From an uncultured Rikenella sp. (lineage in GTDB: Bacteria; Bacteroidota; Bacteroidia; Bacteroidales; Rikenellaceae): 49,131 nucleotides of DNA. Under the pieces are notes generated by a model that worked only from the letters and a program-made list of their open reading frames with translations, made no database searches and had not been told where the DNA came from. Within the stretch, counting starts at the first letter, position 1. Each line of letters begins with the position of its first letter. Shown one piece after another: positions 23,559 through 31,633 of this stretch. A program made the position numbers and the translations under genes. The DNA lies in assembly GCF_910577125.1 (NCBI RefSeq), contig NZ_CAJTMN010000006.1, forward strand, positions 1 to 49,131, given 5' to 3'.

Positions 23559-24071
23559 ATGCAACCGAAAGTTTCGATTATCATGGGCAGCACGTCGGAC
23601 TTGAAGATTATGTCCGAAGCGGCCAAATTCCTGGACGAGATGGGGATTCCGTTCGAAATCAACGCTCTCTCGGCGCACCGCACACCGGACTTGGTGCTGG
23701 ACTTCGCCCGGAACGCCCATACGCGGGGGGTGAAGGTGATTATTGCGGGTGCGGGCGGCGCGGCGCATCTGCCGGGGGTGGTCGCAGCGCTGACGCCGCT
23801 GCCGGTGGTCGGGGTGCCGATCAAGTCGTCCAACTCGATCGACGGGTGGGACAGCATCCTCTCGATGCTGCAGATGCCGTCGGGGATTCCGGTGGCGACG
23901 GTGGCGCTGGACGGGGCTAAGAATGCGGCGATTCTGGCCATGCAGATCATTGCCACGGGCGAACCGGAGTTGCAGGCCAAAATGCTGAAGTTCAAATCCG
24001 AGCTGGCGGACAAGATTGCGCAGGCCAATCGGGAGCTGGCGTCGGTGGAGTTCAAGAACCGGGTGCGGTAG
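23559..24071 (+). CDS. purE: N5-carboxyaminoimidazole ribonucleotide mutase
   Basis: Moves the carboxyl group of N5-CAIR to C4 in purine synthesis. The 170-residue protein opens VSIIMGSTSDLKIM, with the catalytic loop SAHRTPD near residue 43, AGAGGAAHLPGVVAA, and LPVVGVPIKSS. This is class I PurE, which works with PurK; no purK is in the window. It is divergent from hpt. After it, 90 bases without a clear terminator lead to the ZIP transporter. Confidence 0.96.
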   Translation: MQPKVSIIMGSTSDLKIMSEAAKFLDEMGIPFEINALSAHRTPDLVLDFARNAHTRGVKVIIAGAGGAAHLPGVVAALTPLPVVGVPIKSSNSIDGWDSILSMLQMPSGIPVATVALDGAKNAAILAMQIIATGEPELQAKMLKFKSELADKIAQANRELASVEFKNRVR

Positions 24072-24161
24072 GCGTGCGGCCCTGGGAAAAAGGGGTGATT
24101 TTTGCCCGAAATTTGCAGGAGTTCTGCCGGGGCTGAACGCGGTCTGTGAAAAATCGGCCCG

Positions 24162-24998
24162 ATGTCAGGCATGGAAACGAATGTCATTTATGCTTTTGTA
24201 CTCACGCTGCTGGCCGGTCTCTCGACGGGGATCGGCAGCCTGATCGCTCTGTTGGCGCGGCGGACGAACCGCCGTTTTCTGTCGTTTGCGCTGGGTTTCT
24301 CGGCGGGGGTGATGATCTATGTCTCGTTCGTCGATCTTTTTCCGCAGTCGATGCGTATTCTCGGCGAGGGCTATGGAGAACATTGGGGAGGGGTGGCGAC
24401 GACGGCGGCTTTCTTCGGAGGGATTCTGTTTATCGCTCTGATCGACCGGCTGGTGCCGTCGGTGGAGAATCCGCACGAGGTGCGCAGTGTGGAGAGTATG
24501 CGGCTGGAGTTGCGGAACCGGGATGGGGGACGGCTGGTCAATCCGAAACACATGATGCGGACGGGGGTGATGACGGCGCTGGTGATCGGGATTCACAATT
24601 TTCCGGAGGGGATTGCCACCTTTATGGCGGCGTTGGAGGATGCGCGGATGGGGCTGGCGATCGCTGTGGCGATTGCGATTCACAACATTCCGGAGGGGAT
24701 TGCGGTTTCGGTGCCGGTCTACTATGCGACGGGGAGCCGGAAGAAGGCGTTCAAATTCTCGTTCCTTTCGGGGCTGGCGGAACCGGTGGGGGCGGTGGTC
24801 GGATACCTGATTCTGGCGCCGTTCCTGACGCCGGAGATGCTGGGGTATATCTTCGCGGCGATTGCGGGGATTATGGTCTATATCTCGCTGGACGAGCTGC
24901 TGCCGGCGGCGCATGAGTATGGCGAGCACCATGTGGCGATCTGGGGGCTGATTGTCGGGATGGCGGTGATGGCGGCGGGTATTGTGGCGTTTCATTAA
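24162..24998 (+). CDS. ZIP-family metal transporter (ZupT-like)
   Basis: Imports divalent metal ions, mainly zinc and also iron or manganese. The 278-residue protein has eight predicted membrane segments. The two metal-binding helices carry HNFPEGIATFMAALED and HNIPEGIAVSVPVYY, the defining pair of ZIP transporters of the ZupT branch. A variable cytoplasmic loop lies between helices three and four. Start at 24162 or 24171 (METN) cannot be distinguished. The small membrane protein at 25009 follows after ten bases. Confidence 0.92.
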   Translation: MSGMETNVIYAFVLTLLAGLSTGIGSLIALLARRTNRRFLSFALGFSAGVMIYVSFVDLFPQSMRILGEGYGEHWGGVATTAAFFGGILFIALIDRLVPSVENPHEVRSVESMRLELRNRDGGRLVNPKHMMRTGVMTALVIGIHNFPEGIATFMAALEDARMGLAIAVAIAIHNIPEGIAVSVPVYYATGSRKKAFKFSFLSGLAEPVGAVVGYLILAPFLTPEMLGYIFAAIAGIMVYISLDELLPAAHEYGEHHVAIWGLIVGMAVMAAGIVAFH

Positions 24999-25008
24999 CG
25001 AAAATGGT

Positions 25009-25164
25009 ATGGGAAATCGGGTGACACGGTGGTGGAAGGGGCGTTCGACGAACGAAAAACTGATGTATCTGCTGATCGTGGCGTTGGTCGTTGGGATCGC
25101 GACGCGGTGGAGGTATGTGGTCGACGAGGTGGGCGAGGCGTTCCGGAATATTTTCATGCGCTGA
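25009..25164 (+). CDS. Small single-span membrane protein
   Basis: A 51-residue product, not recognised. A basic N-terminus (MGNRVTRWWKGRS) precedes one membrane segment (LMYLLIVALVVGIA) and a short amphipathic tail ending RNIFMR. It starts ten bases after the ZIP gene and could be translated from the same mRNA. The alternative ATG five bases earlier is out of frame. No function can be assigned; the membrane segment and tight spacing are the support for it being real. Confidence 0.5.
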   Translation: MGNRVTRWWKGRSTNEKLMYLLIVALVVGIATRWRYVVDEVGEAFRNIFMR

Positions 25165-25242
25165 TTCAATCTGATTACAGCATATTCGATGAAAAAACTT
25201 ACCGGTTGCTTTAGTACGGTCGGACTGACGGCGGAATAATAA

Positions 25243-25285
25243 GCAAAGGGGGGGGCTGTTCGTTCGGAACAGCCCCCCCCTTTGC
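25243..25285. terminator. Strong hairpin with G8/C8 stem
   Basis: Nineteen-base perfect arms GCAAAGGGGGGGGCTGTTC and complement around a five-base loop. It lies between the ZIP operon and the convergent ExbB-like gene and probably terminates both, although T-runs are short. Confidence 0.7.
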
Positions 25286-25293
25286 ATGGAGAG

Positions 25294-25605
25294 TTACATT
25301 CTCGGTTTCTGGACGATACGGATTACCAGTGAGGCGATGAAGATCAGTATCCCGTAGCATATCGGAATAATGGCCAGTCGCAGGCCGCTGCACAGCAGGC
25401 TCATGCTGATGTCGCCGGCCATTTCGATGGTGCCGAATGCGTTGAATAATACGATGAAAGTGCTGAGTATGCCGGTGGAGAGTGCGATAGCGCCGATCTC
25501 CCGAACCCAGGTCGGGGCTTTCCATGCGGCGAAAAAGAGGGCGATCAGTTCGATGGTCAGCATCGACATCCAGCCCATGCCTCCATTGATGAATAAATCG
25601 ATCAT
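25294..25605 (-). CDS. Short MotA/TolQ/ExbB-like membrane protein
   Basis: A 103-residue protein with three predicted membrane segments. FNAFGTIEMAGDISMSLLCSGL and the following helix (PICYGILIFIASLVIRI) resemble the conserved core of TolQ/ExbB proton channels, and the overall size fits a short Bacteroidota variant lacking the large cytoplasmic loop. No ExbD/TolR partner is adjacent. It is divergent from the LytTR regulator, whose own promoter is not clear; the two may be functionally linked, but that is only inferred from position. Confidence 0.6.
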   Translation of the reverse strand: MIDLFINGGMGWMSMLTIELIALFFAAWKAPTWVREIGAIALSTGILSTFIVLFNAFGTIEMAGDISMSLLCSGLRLAIIPICYGILIFIASLVIRIVQKPRM

Positions 25606-25663
25606 GGCTTGCGTGATTTAAAGGGTGATTAAAATGGTCGGGGGATTCCGGATTTCCCTATGA

Positions 25664-25671
25664 CAAAGTTA
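25664..25671 (-). promoter_or_regulatory. -7 element for the ExbB-like gene
   Basis: Minus strand TAACTTTG is an exact TAnnTTTG match, 59 bases before the ATG. Confidence 0.55.
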
Positions 25672-25804
25672 GAGGTAATCGGATCGAATGGTATGGTCGA
25701 ATCCTGTTGTGGAGTTGCCGAATCCCTCTCTTTACCTTGCAGGGGATGGATTTGGGCTGGAAAGGGGTAATTTTAGAGGAGAAAAATCTGAAAATTGTTT
25801 GAAG

Positions 25805-26500
25805 ATGAAAAGCGGGTGCGTTTTTCTGTATTGGAGCGGAATGATTGTATTGGTCGGTTTGGTACTGCTCAGTTTCAGTTATTCGCTGGTTGAAGCGCTG
25901 TTTGTTTCGGTTTCGTTTTTGCCGTGCGTACTGTTGGTCGAGTATTTTTACCGACAATTGTCGTTTCGTTGTCCGTTCGATCTGGTCTGGTTTGCGTTCG
26001 GGGTGCTGTTTACGCAGTATCTAATCCTGTTGCTCGCCCATGCCTTATTTTTCGAGTCGCCTGCGACCCGTCTGCCCGGCGTTTTGCTGAATCCGGTTTT
26101 CGTGTGGCTGGTGTTGTTCGTCTATTTGGCGCCGTTGAAGCTGATTGAGTACTATCTGACTGGGAAGGCCGAGGTTGATGCGAAGCGGTTTGTCGAGTTT
26201 ATTTCGGACCGGAAGCGGATTTCCGTAGAAGTCGGGCGGATCGCTTATATAGAGTCCAATGACGACGAGGTTTGGCTGCATACCGACGATGGCCGGGCAT
26301 ACCGCAATAAAACGAATATTTCTCACTGGGAACGGGAATTGGGGAAGCCGTTCCTGAGAACTCATCGCTCGTTTCTGGTGAATGCCGGATTGATCGAGCG
26401 TTATGAGGAAGCGGCGGTGTATGTCCGGGGTGCCAGAATCGATATTTCCCGCAAATATCGTTCGGCTGTACTGGAATGTTTAAAGGGCGGTGAATTCTGA
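25805..26500 (+). CDS. Membrane-anchored LytTR-domain transcription regulator
   Basis: A 231-residue protein with about four N-terminal membrane segments (VLVGLVLLSFSYSLVEALF to VFVWLVLFVYLAPLKL, residues about 10-120) and a C-terminal LytTR DNA-binding domain (about 135-231; GRIAYIESNDDEVWLHT, RTHRSFLVNAGLIERY). LytTR regulators usually receive a signal through a receiver domain; here sensing would be direct through the membrane part. The start at 25805 is the first ATG placing the membrane segments near the N-terminus. Local GC is lower than in neighbouring genes, possibly a sign of different origin. Confidence 0.82.
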   Translation: MKSGCVFLYWSGMIVLVGLVLLSFSYSLVEALFVSVSFLPCVLLVEYFYRQLSFRCPFDLVWFAFGVLFTQYLILLLAHALFFESPATRLPGVLLNPVFVWLVLFVYLAPLKLIEYYLTGKAEVDAKRFVEFISDRKRISVEVGRIAYIESNDDEVWLHTDDGRAYRNKTNISHWERELGKPFLRTHRSFLVNAGLIERYEEAAVYVRGARIDISRKYRSAVLECLKGGEF

Positions 26501-26516
26501 GAATCACCGCCCTTTT
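26482..26516. terminator. Bidirectional terminator between LytTR gene and korC-like gene
   Basis: Twelve-base arms AAAGGGCGGTGA/TCACCGCCCTTT flanked by A and T runs. The left arm overlaps the LytTR gene end. It suits both the LytTR transcript and the convergent oxidoreductase operon. Confidence 0.85.
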
Positions 26517-26526
26517 CCGTATCTGT

Positions 26527-27072
26527 TTATTCGGCCTTTTTGACCAGCTCCATCCCGCGGCGCAACGCCGCCTCGTTGGCCGGAATCATCTTGTGCGCCC
26601 GCTCCGGCAGCGAATGTCGCAAGCCTTCGATCACATTCTCGATCGTCACCAGCGGCTTGATCTTCAGAAAGGCTCCCAAAACGAACATATTGAATACCTT
26701 GGCATTCCCGCTCCGCGCAGCCTCGACTGCCGCATCGATGGTATAGATATCCAGATCGGTTCTGTGCGGCGCCTGTGTGATTCCGTTCGGATCGTAGAGC
26801 AGCGTTCCGCCCGGCTTGATCGAATCCTCGAATTTGTCTAACGACTGCTGGTTCAGGACAATACCCGTGTCGAACTCCTGCAGGACCGGCGAACTGATCT
26901 TCCGGTCGCTCAGAATCACCGTCACGTTGGCCGTCCCGCCCCGCATCTCCGGCCCGTAGGACGGAATCCAGCTCACCTCCTGCCCCTGCATTACGCCCGA
27001 GTAGGCCAAAATCTTCCCCATCGACAGAACCCCCTGCCCTCCGAATCCGGCTATAATGATCTCTTCTTTCAT
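26527..27072 (-). CDS. 2-oxoacid:ferredoxin oxidoreductase, gamma subunit
   Basis: A 181-residue catalytic gamma-domain protein beginning EIIIAGFGGQGVLSMGKIL, the gamma-family signature, with SWIPSYGPEMRGGTANVTV and ALNQ-like VLNQQSLDKF. In these complexes the gamma part, with the alpha part, helps bind CoA. It is the last of four genes (ferredoxin, alpha, beta, gamma) on the minus strand. The complex decarboxylates a 2-oxoacid (2-oxoglutarate or branched-chain) to acyl-CoA and reduces ferredoxin; the substrate is not certain. Confidence 0.92.
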   Translation of the reverse strand: MKEEIIIAGFGGQGVLSMGKILAYSGVMQGQEVSWIPSYGPEMRGGTANVTVILSDRKISSPVLQEFDTGIVLNQQSLDKFEDSIKPGGTLLYDPNGITQAPHRTDLDIYTIDAAVEAARSGNAKVFNMFVLGAFLKIKPLVTIENVIEGLRHSLPERAHKMIPANEAALRRGMELVKKAE

Positions 27073-27081
27073 AATGTGTCG

Positions 27082-27882
27082 TTATTTTTCAGCAGCCGCT
27101 CCGGCCGAGGTCGTGTCTTTCAAATCCCCCAGCGGATAGGTGGCGTGCATGTTCTCTTCCATCCACCGATTGGCCGCCACGGGCGACAGTTTCCAGCCCG
27201 AATTGCAGGTCGCCACGATTTCGACAAAGGAAAATCCTTTGTTATTGATGGAATTTTCGAACGCCTTTTTGATCGCTTTTTTCGCCCACCGCACGTTGGC
27301 CGGCGAGTTGACGCTCTGTCGCGTCACATAGGTCACCCCGTCCAGCAAGGCGAGCGTATCGGCCACTTTGAACGGATAGCCGTTCAATTCCGGCGTCCGT
27401 CCCATCGGCGTGGTGGCGGTCTTCATCCCCAGCAAAGTAGTCGGCGCCATCTGCCCTCCGGTCATCCCGTATATCGCATTGTTGATAAAGATGATTGCGA
27501 TATTATCCCCCCGGTTCGCCGCATGGATAGCCTCCGCCGTCCCGATCGCCGCCAGGTCTCCGTCCCCCTGATAGGTAAAGACGAGTTTGTCGGGACACAG
27601 CCGTTTGATTGCCGTGCCTACGGCCGGTGCCCGTCCGTGCGAGGCCTGAACCCAGTCGATGTCGATGTAGTTGTACAGAAAGGCCGCACAGCCCACCGGA
27701 GTAATTCCGATCGCGTTCTCCTCTGCGCCCAATTCGTCGATCGCTTCGGCCACCAGCTTATGTACCGTCCCGTGCGAACAACCCGGACAGTAGTGCATCG
27801 TGGTGTCCAGCAACAAGCGCGGACGACCGTAAACCCGATTCTCGTCCGTTTCGGCCACTTGGAATATAGGTGTCTCTGCCAT
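27082..27882 (-). CDS. 2-oxoacid:ferredoxin oxidoreductase, beta (TPP) subunit
   Basis: A 266-residue thiamine pyrophosphate-binding subunit. MHYCPGCSHGTVHKL with its Cys pair, HGRAPAVGTAIKR, and FTYQGDGDLAAIGTAE followed by IFINNAIYGMTGGQMAPTT form the TPP/Mg site (GDG-x-NN pattern). It gives the complex its decarboxylating centre and lies six bases after the alpha gene and nine before the gamma gene. thiD and thiL near the start of the window supply the cofactor. Confidence 0.93.
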   Translation of the reverse strand: MAETPIFQVAETDENRVYGRPRLLLDTTMHYCPGCSHGTVHKLVAEAIDELGAEENAIGITPVGCAAFLYNYIDIDWVQASHGRAPAVGTAIKRLCPDKLVFTYQGDGDLAAIGTAEAIHAANRGDNIAIIFINNAIYGMTGGQMAPTTLLGMKTATTPMGRTPELNGYPFKVADTLALLDGVTYVTRQSVNSPANVRWAKKAIKKAFENSINNKGFSFVEIVATCNSGWKLSPVAANRWMEENMHATYPLGDLKDTTSAGAAAEK

Positions 27883-27888
27883 AGTCGT

Positions 27889-28986
27889 TTACAAGCCTCC
27901 TGTCTCGGTCATGAATTGTTTCAGCGCGGCGAAAACTTCGCGCGGCGAGTGGATAATCCCTCCGGTGCGTCCGAAGTGACGCACGGGTATTTCAGCGTTC
28001 CCCACCGCCATCCGTACGTCTTCAATCATCTGCCCCATACTCAGCTCGACGGACAGAAAGCCTTTGGCATGCTGTGCCGCGCGTCGAATCGTTTCGCTCG
28101 GGAACGGGAAGAGGGTAATCGGACGAATCAAACCCACTTTCAAACCCTCGGCCCTCGCGTCTTCGACCACTTTGGCGCAGATGCGCGACGATGCCCCGTA
28201 TGCCACTAAAATATATTCCGCATCCGCGACCTCCATCTCTTCGACCCGCACCTCCTCACGCTCCATCCGCTCATATTTCGCCTGTAACTTGTGGTTGTGC
28301 CGCTCCATGGTCTCCGGATCGATGTAGCATGATGTCACGATGTTCCGCTCTTTCCGTCGGGCGCCTTTCCCGAGCGCCGCCCACGGACACTCTTTGCGTA
28401 TCTCCTCCTCCGTCCGGCGCGGTTTCTGCGGGCTCAGCCGCACTTTTTCCATCATCTGTCCGATCACGCCGTCGGCCAGAATCATGGCCGGATTCAGGTA
28501 TTTGAAGGCGAGTTCGAAAGCCAAGTCCACGAAGTCGTTCATCTCCTGTACCGAATTGGGTGCCAGCACCGGCATGCGGTAGTCGCCATGCCCTCCCCCC
28601 TTGACCACTTGGAAGTAGTCGGCCTGAGAAGCCTGGATCGTTCCCAGACCCGGCCCCCCGCGCGACACGTCGATCACCACGCAAGGCAACTCCGCCCCCG
28701 CCAGATAAGAAAGTCCTTCGCACATCAAAGAGAGCCCCGGGCTCGACGTCGAGGTCATGACGCGTTTCCCGACCGACGCCCCTCCGTATACCATATTGAT
28801 CGATGCCACCTCGCTTTCGGCCTGCAAAACGACCATGCCGGTGGTCTCCCACGGCCGCAGTTCGCTCAAAGTTTCGAGCACCTCCGACTGCGGGGTGATC
28901 GGGTAGCCGAAGTAACCGTCGGCTCCGCATCGCACGGCTGCGTAGGCGAGCACTTCGTTCCCTTTCATCAGTTTGATATCTTCCAT
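27889..28986 (-). CDS. 2-oxoacid:ferredoxin oxidoreductase, alpha (VorB/KorA-type) subunit
   Basis: A 365-residue pyrimidine-binding subunit: MKGNEVLAYAAVRCGADGYFGYPITPQSE at the start, VLQAESEVASINMVYG, TSTSSPGLSLMCEGL and a C-terminal transketolase-like domain (RPITLFPFPSETI, ELSMGQMIEDV). It most resembles the VorB branch (3-methyl-2-oxobutanoate:ferredoxin oxidoreductase) or 2-oxoglutarate enzymes. The ferredoxin gene is six bases upstream. In anaerobic Bacteroidota such complexes connect amino acid fermentation or reductive biosynthesis with ferredoxin pools. Confidence 0.92.
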   Translation of the reverse strand: MEDIKLMKGNEVLAYAAVRCGADGYFGYPITPQSEVLETLSELRPWETTGMVVLQAESEVASINMVYGGASVGKRVMTSTSSPGLSLMCEGLSYLAGAELPCVVIDVSRGGPGLGTIQASQADYFQVVKGGGHGDYRMPVLAPNSVQEMNDFVDLAFELAFKYLNPAMILADGVIGQMMEKVRLSPQKPRRTEEEIRKECPWAALGKGARRKERNIVTSCYIDPETMERHNHKLQAKYERMEREEVRVEEMEVADAEYILVAYGASSRICAKVVEDARAEGLKVGLIRPITLFPFPSETIRRAAQHAKGFLSVELSMGQMIEDVRMAVGNAEIPVRHFGRTGGIIHSPREVFAALKQFMTETGGL

Positions 28987-28992
28987 CTTTCC

Positions 28993-29223
28993 TTATGCTT
29001 CTTGTTTTTCGCGATACACGACAATGCAGCTGTCCGGACACACCACGGCGCACCCGGCGCAGCCGATGCAGGCGTCGGGCGAAGCCATATAACAGTAGTT
29101 GTACCCTTTGGAGTTGACCTGCGGATTCAGTTCGATGGTTTGTGTCGGACAGGCCTCGATGCAGACGCCGCAACCTTTGCAACGTTCGATGTCGACGACG
29201 ATCTTTCCTTTTATTTTGGCCAT
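28993..29223 (-). CDS. 2x[4Fe-4S] ferredoxin subunit
   Basis: A 76-residue ferredoxin with two typical clusters: CKGCGVCIEACP and CIGCAGCAVVCP. It is the delta-like electron carrier of the complex encoded downstream. The ATG at 29223 (MAKIKGKIVVDIERC) is the right start: upstream codons in frame are unrelated and run through the promoter at 29270-29263. Confidence 0.94.
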   Translation of the reverse strand: MAKIKGKIVVDIERCKGCGVCIEACPTQTIELNPQVNSKGYNYCYMASPDACIGCAGCAVVCPDSCIVVYREKQEA

Positions 29224-29262
29224 GGCGGATGTGCTGGAGTTTTTCGTCTCCCTACTAACGTG

Positions 29263-29270
29263 CAAAGGTA
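29263..29270 (-). promoter_or_regulatory. -7 element for the oxidoreductase operon
   Basis: Minus strand TACCTTTG is an exact TAnnTTTG match 40 bases before the ferredoxin ATG. Confidence 0.6.
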
Positions 29271-29330
29271 CTCCGAATGTTGTCCGGCGGAGGCGATAAT
29301 TTGGATTTATATACGATGTCCAAATAAATA

Positions 29331-29364
29331 AAAACAAGGATAACGTATTGTTATCCTTGTTTTT
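29331..29364. terminator. Terminator downstream of the serine operon
   Basis: Fourteen-base perfect arms AAAACAAGGATAAC/GTTATCCTTGTTTT with a five-base loop, flanked by A and T runs. On the minus strand it follows the DUF1015 gene. Confidence 0.85.
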
Positions 29365-29407
29365 GCAAATCGAATAATTGTAAAAACCAACTCGTTGTTT
29401 TGCCGTT

Positions 29408-30667
29408 CTACTCGTCGAGTGCATGAATGACCAGTCCCGACCGCAGTTTCGGTTCGAACCACGTGGTTTTCGGCGGCATGATGTTGCCCGTATCTGCAAT
29501 GTCGATCAGCTGTTTCATCGAGACCGGATACAAGGCGAATGCCACGGCCATCTCTCCGCTGTCCACGCGGTCGGCCAACTCCTGGAGGCCGCGGATGCCA
29601 CCCACGAAATCGATCCGTTTGTCTGTCCGCAAATCTTTGATTCCAAGAATTTTGTCGAGCACCAGATTCGAAAGGATCGTCACATCCAGCACCCCGATCG
29701 GATCCGTATCGTCATACCTCCCCTCGCGAGCGCGCAGGCTGTACCACTCTCCCGCCAGATACATGGAAAAATCGTGCAATTCCGCCGGTCGGTAAATACC
29801 CTTGCCTTTTTTCGTCACGATAAAATCGGCTTCCAAAGCCGAGAGAAGTTGCGCTGGCGTCAAACCGTTCAGGTCTTTCACCACCCGGTTGTAGTCGATG
29901 ATTTTCAGCTGGTTGTCGGGGAAAATCACCGCCAGAAAATAGTTGAACTCTTCCGTTCCGGTATACGTCCCCCCGGCCTTGAGCAAAGCCTCTTTTTTTT
30001 CAGCCCCTACCCGTGCCGCGGCAGCTGTCCGATGGTGTCCGTCCGCCACGTACAAGGCCGGAATCCGGGCAAAAATTTGCGTAATCCGTGCCATCGTATC
30101 CCGATCGTCGATCACCCAGAATTTATGTCCGAATCCGTCCCCATCGGCAACGAAATCATATTCAGGTGCTTTCGAAGCCGTAACCTGTCGGATGATGGTA
30201 TCCATCTCTTCCTGTGCCGGATAGGCGAAAAATACCGGTTCGATGTTGGCGTTCTGGTTCCGGACGTGAATCATCCGATCCTCCTCCTTGTCGGGCCGGG
30301 TCAGTTCGTGCTTCTTGATCTTACCGTCCACGTAGTCCTGAAAATGGCATGCCGCCACCAGACCGTACTGCGTCCGCCCCTCCATCGTCTGGGCATAGAC
30401 ATAATAGTGTTCTTCGTTGTCCTGCACGAGCCACCCGTTGGCTTTCCACTTTTTAAAATTGGCCACGGCTTGGTCGTAAGCCTGTGCAGAGTGCTCGTCG
30501 ATGATCGGGTCGAAGTCGATTTCCGGCTTGATGATATGGAGCAGCGACTTTTCCCCCGCCTCGGCCTTCGCCTCTTTGGAATTAAGCACGTCGTACGGGC
30601 GCGAAGCGACCTCTTTGGCCAAACTCCGCGGCGGCCGAATCCCTTTGAAAGGTTTGATCTGTACCAT
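29408..30667 (-). CDS. DUF1015 family protein in a serine biosynthesis operon
   Basis: A 419-residue protein of the DUF1015 family. It starts with KPFKGIRPPRSLAKEVASRPYD, has HIIKPEIDF, a central YVYAQTMEGRTQYGL and the conserved LYVADGHHRTAAAARV around residue 205, whose DGHHR motif looks catalytic or metal-binding. It lies three bases after serA and is downstream of serC. I know of no established biochemical function for the family; the operon suggests a role in serine metabolism or its regulation. Ends 44 bases before a terminator. Confidence 0.88.
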   Translation of the reverse strand: MVQIKPFKGIRPPRSLAKEVASRPYDVLNSKEAKAEAGEKSLLHIIKPEIDFDPIIDEHSAQAYDQAVANFKKWKANGWLVQDNEEHYYVYAQTMEGRTQYGLVAACHFQDYVDGKIKKHELTRPDKEEDRMIHVRNQNANIEPVFFAYPAQEEMDTIIRQVTASKAPEYDFVADGDGFGHKFWVIDDRDTMARITQIFARIPALYVADGHHRTAAAARVGAEKKEALLKAGGTYTGTEEFNYFLAVIFPDNQLKIIDYNRVVKDLNGLTPAQLLSALEADFIVTKKGKGIYRPAELHDFSMYLAGEWYSLRAREGRYDDTDPIGVLDVTILSNLVLDKILGIKDLRTDKRIDFVGGIRGLQELADRVDSGEMAVAFALYPVSMKQLIDIADTGNIMPPKTTWFEPKLRSGLVIHALDE

Positions 30668-30670
30668 ATG

Positions 30671-31594
30671 CTATTTGTTCACCTGGAATTTGGTCACCCC
30701 GTCTTTGAAAAAGGCCACGATCTGCCGTGCTGCCGCCAATCCTGCGTTCACGTTGGCCTCGGCGGTCTCGGCTCCCATCTTTTTCGGGGTGGTGAAGAAG
30801 CGTTTTTCGAATTTTTCCGCCAGCTCGGCAGCGGTGTCCGGCAGAATGTCGGTGATGTATTTCAAGTCGGAGCGTTCCGTCAAGGCCTTGGCCAAGCCTG
30901 CTTCGTCGATCACCTCCTTGCGTGCCGTGTTCACCAGAGTAGCGCCCTTTGGCATCGACATAAGAAGCTCATAACCAATGGATTTTTTCGTTTCTGCCGT
31001 CGCCGGAATGTGCAAGGAGAGGTAGTCGCTGTTTTTGTAGAGTTCCGCCACGGACGAAGCCATCTTCACTCCGTCGTTGGAGAAAATCGCTGCGTCGGTG
31101 ATGAACGGGTCGTAGGCCGTGACTTCCATCCCCAATGCCCGTCCGTACCGCGCTACGATCCGACCCACATTCCCATAGGCATGAATCCCCAGCCGTTTTC
31201 CGCTGATTTCATGCCCCGTCCCTGGCGTGAACTGGTTCCGGGCCATGAAGATCATCATCGCAATGGCCAGCTCGGCCACGGCGTTGGAGTTCTGTCCCGG
31301 CGTGTTCATCGCCACGATTCCCCGCGCCGTGCAAGCCGCCAGGTCGAGATTGTCATATCCTGCCCCTGCCCGAACCACGATCTTCAATTTCGGTGCCGCG
31401 GCAATCACATCTGCGGTCACCTTGTCCGACCGCACGATCAGTGCGTCTGCATCTGCAACGGCTGTTTTCAGCTCATCGGCGGAGGTGTATTTTTCGAGCA
31501 AGGCGCATTCGTATCCCGCCTCACGGGCGATCTCTGCAATACCGTCTGTCGCTTGTTTCGAGAAGGGCTTCTCGGTCGCTACCAATATCTTCAT
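30671..31594 (-). CDS. serA: D-3-phosphoglycerate dehydrogenase (short Bacteroidota type)
   Basis: Oxidises 3-phosphoglycerate to 3-phosphohydroxypyruvate, the first step of serine synthesis. The 307-residue protein has only the catalytic and NAD-binding domains, with no ACT regulatory domain: VVRAGAGYDNLDLAAC, the dinucleotide motif region GIHAYGNVGRIVA and VNTARKEVIDEAGL with the substrate-binding Arg. The usual Glu (DVFE region) and catalytic His (TPHIG region) appear as DILPD and TPKKMGAET. The start MKILVATEKPF at 31594 fits the family. It follows serC after 392 bases that hold a structured repeat. Confidence 0.9.
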   Translation of the reverse strand: MKILVATEKPFSKQATDGIAEIAREAGYECALLEKYTSADELKTAVADADALIVRSDKVTADVIAAAPKLKIVVRAGAGYDNLDLAACTARGIVAMNTPGQNSNAVAELAIAMMIFMARNQFTPGTGHEISGKRLGIHAYGNVGRIVARYGRALGMEVTAYDPFITDAAIFSNDGVKMASSVAELYKNSDYLSLHIPATAETKKSIGYELLMSMPKGATLVNTARKEVIDEAGLAKALTERSDLKYITDILPDTAAELAEKFEKRFFTTPKKMGAETAEANVNAGLAAARQIVAFFKDGVTKFQVNK

Positions 31595-31633
31595 AACAAA
31601 TCGTAATTGGGTTCCCAATTTTGAAAACCGGAC

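Noticed and set aside
25189..25239. A 16-codon open frame MKKLTGCFSTVGLTAE before the terminator
   Set aside because: Too short, no conservation evidence or clear ribosome site; could be chance.
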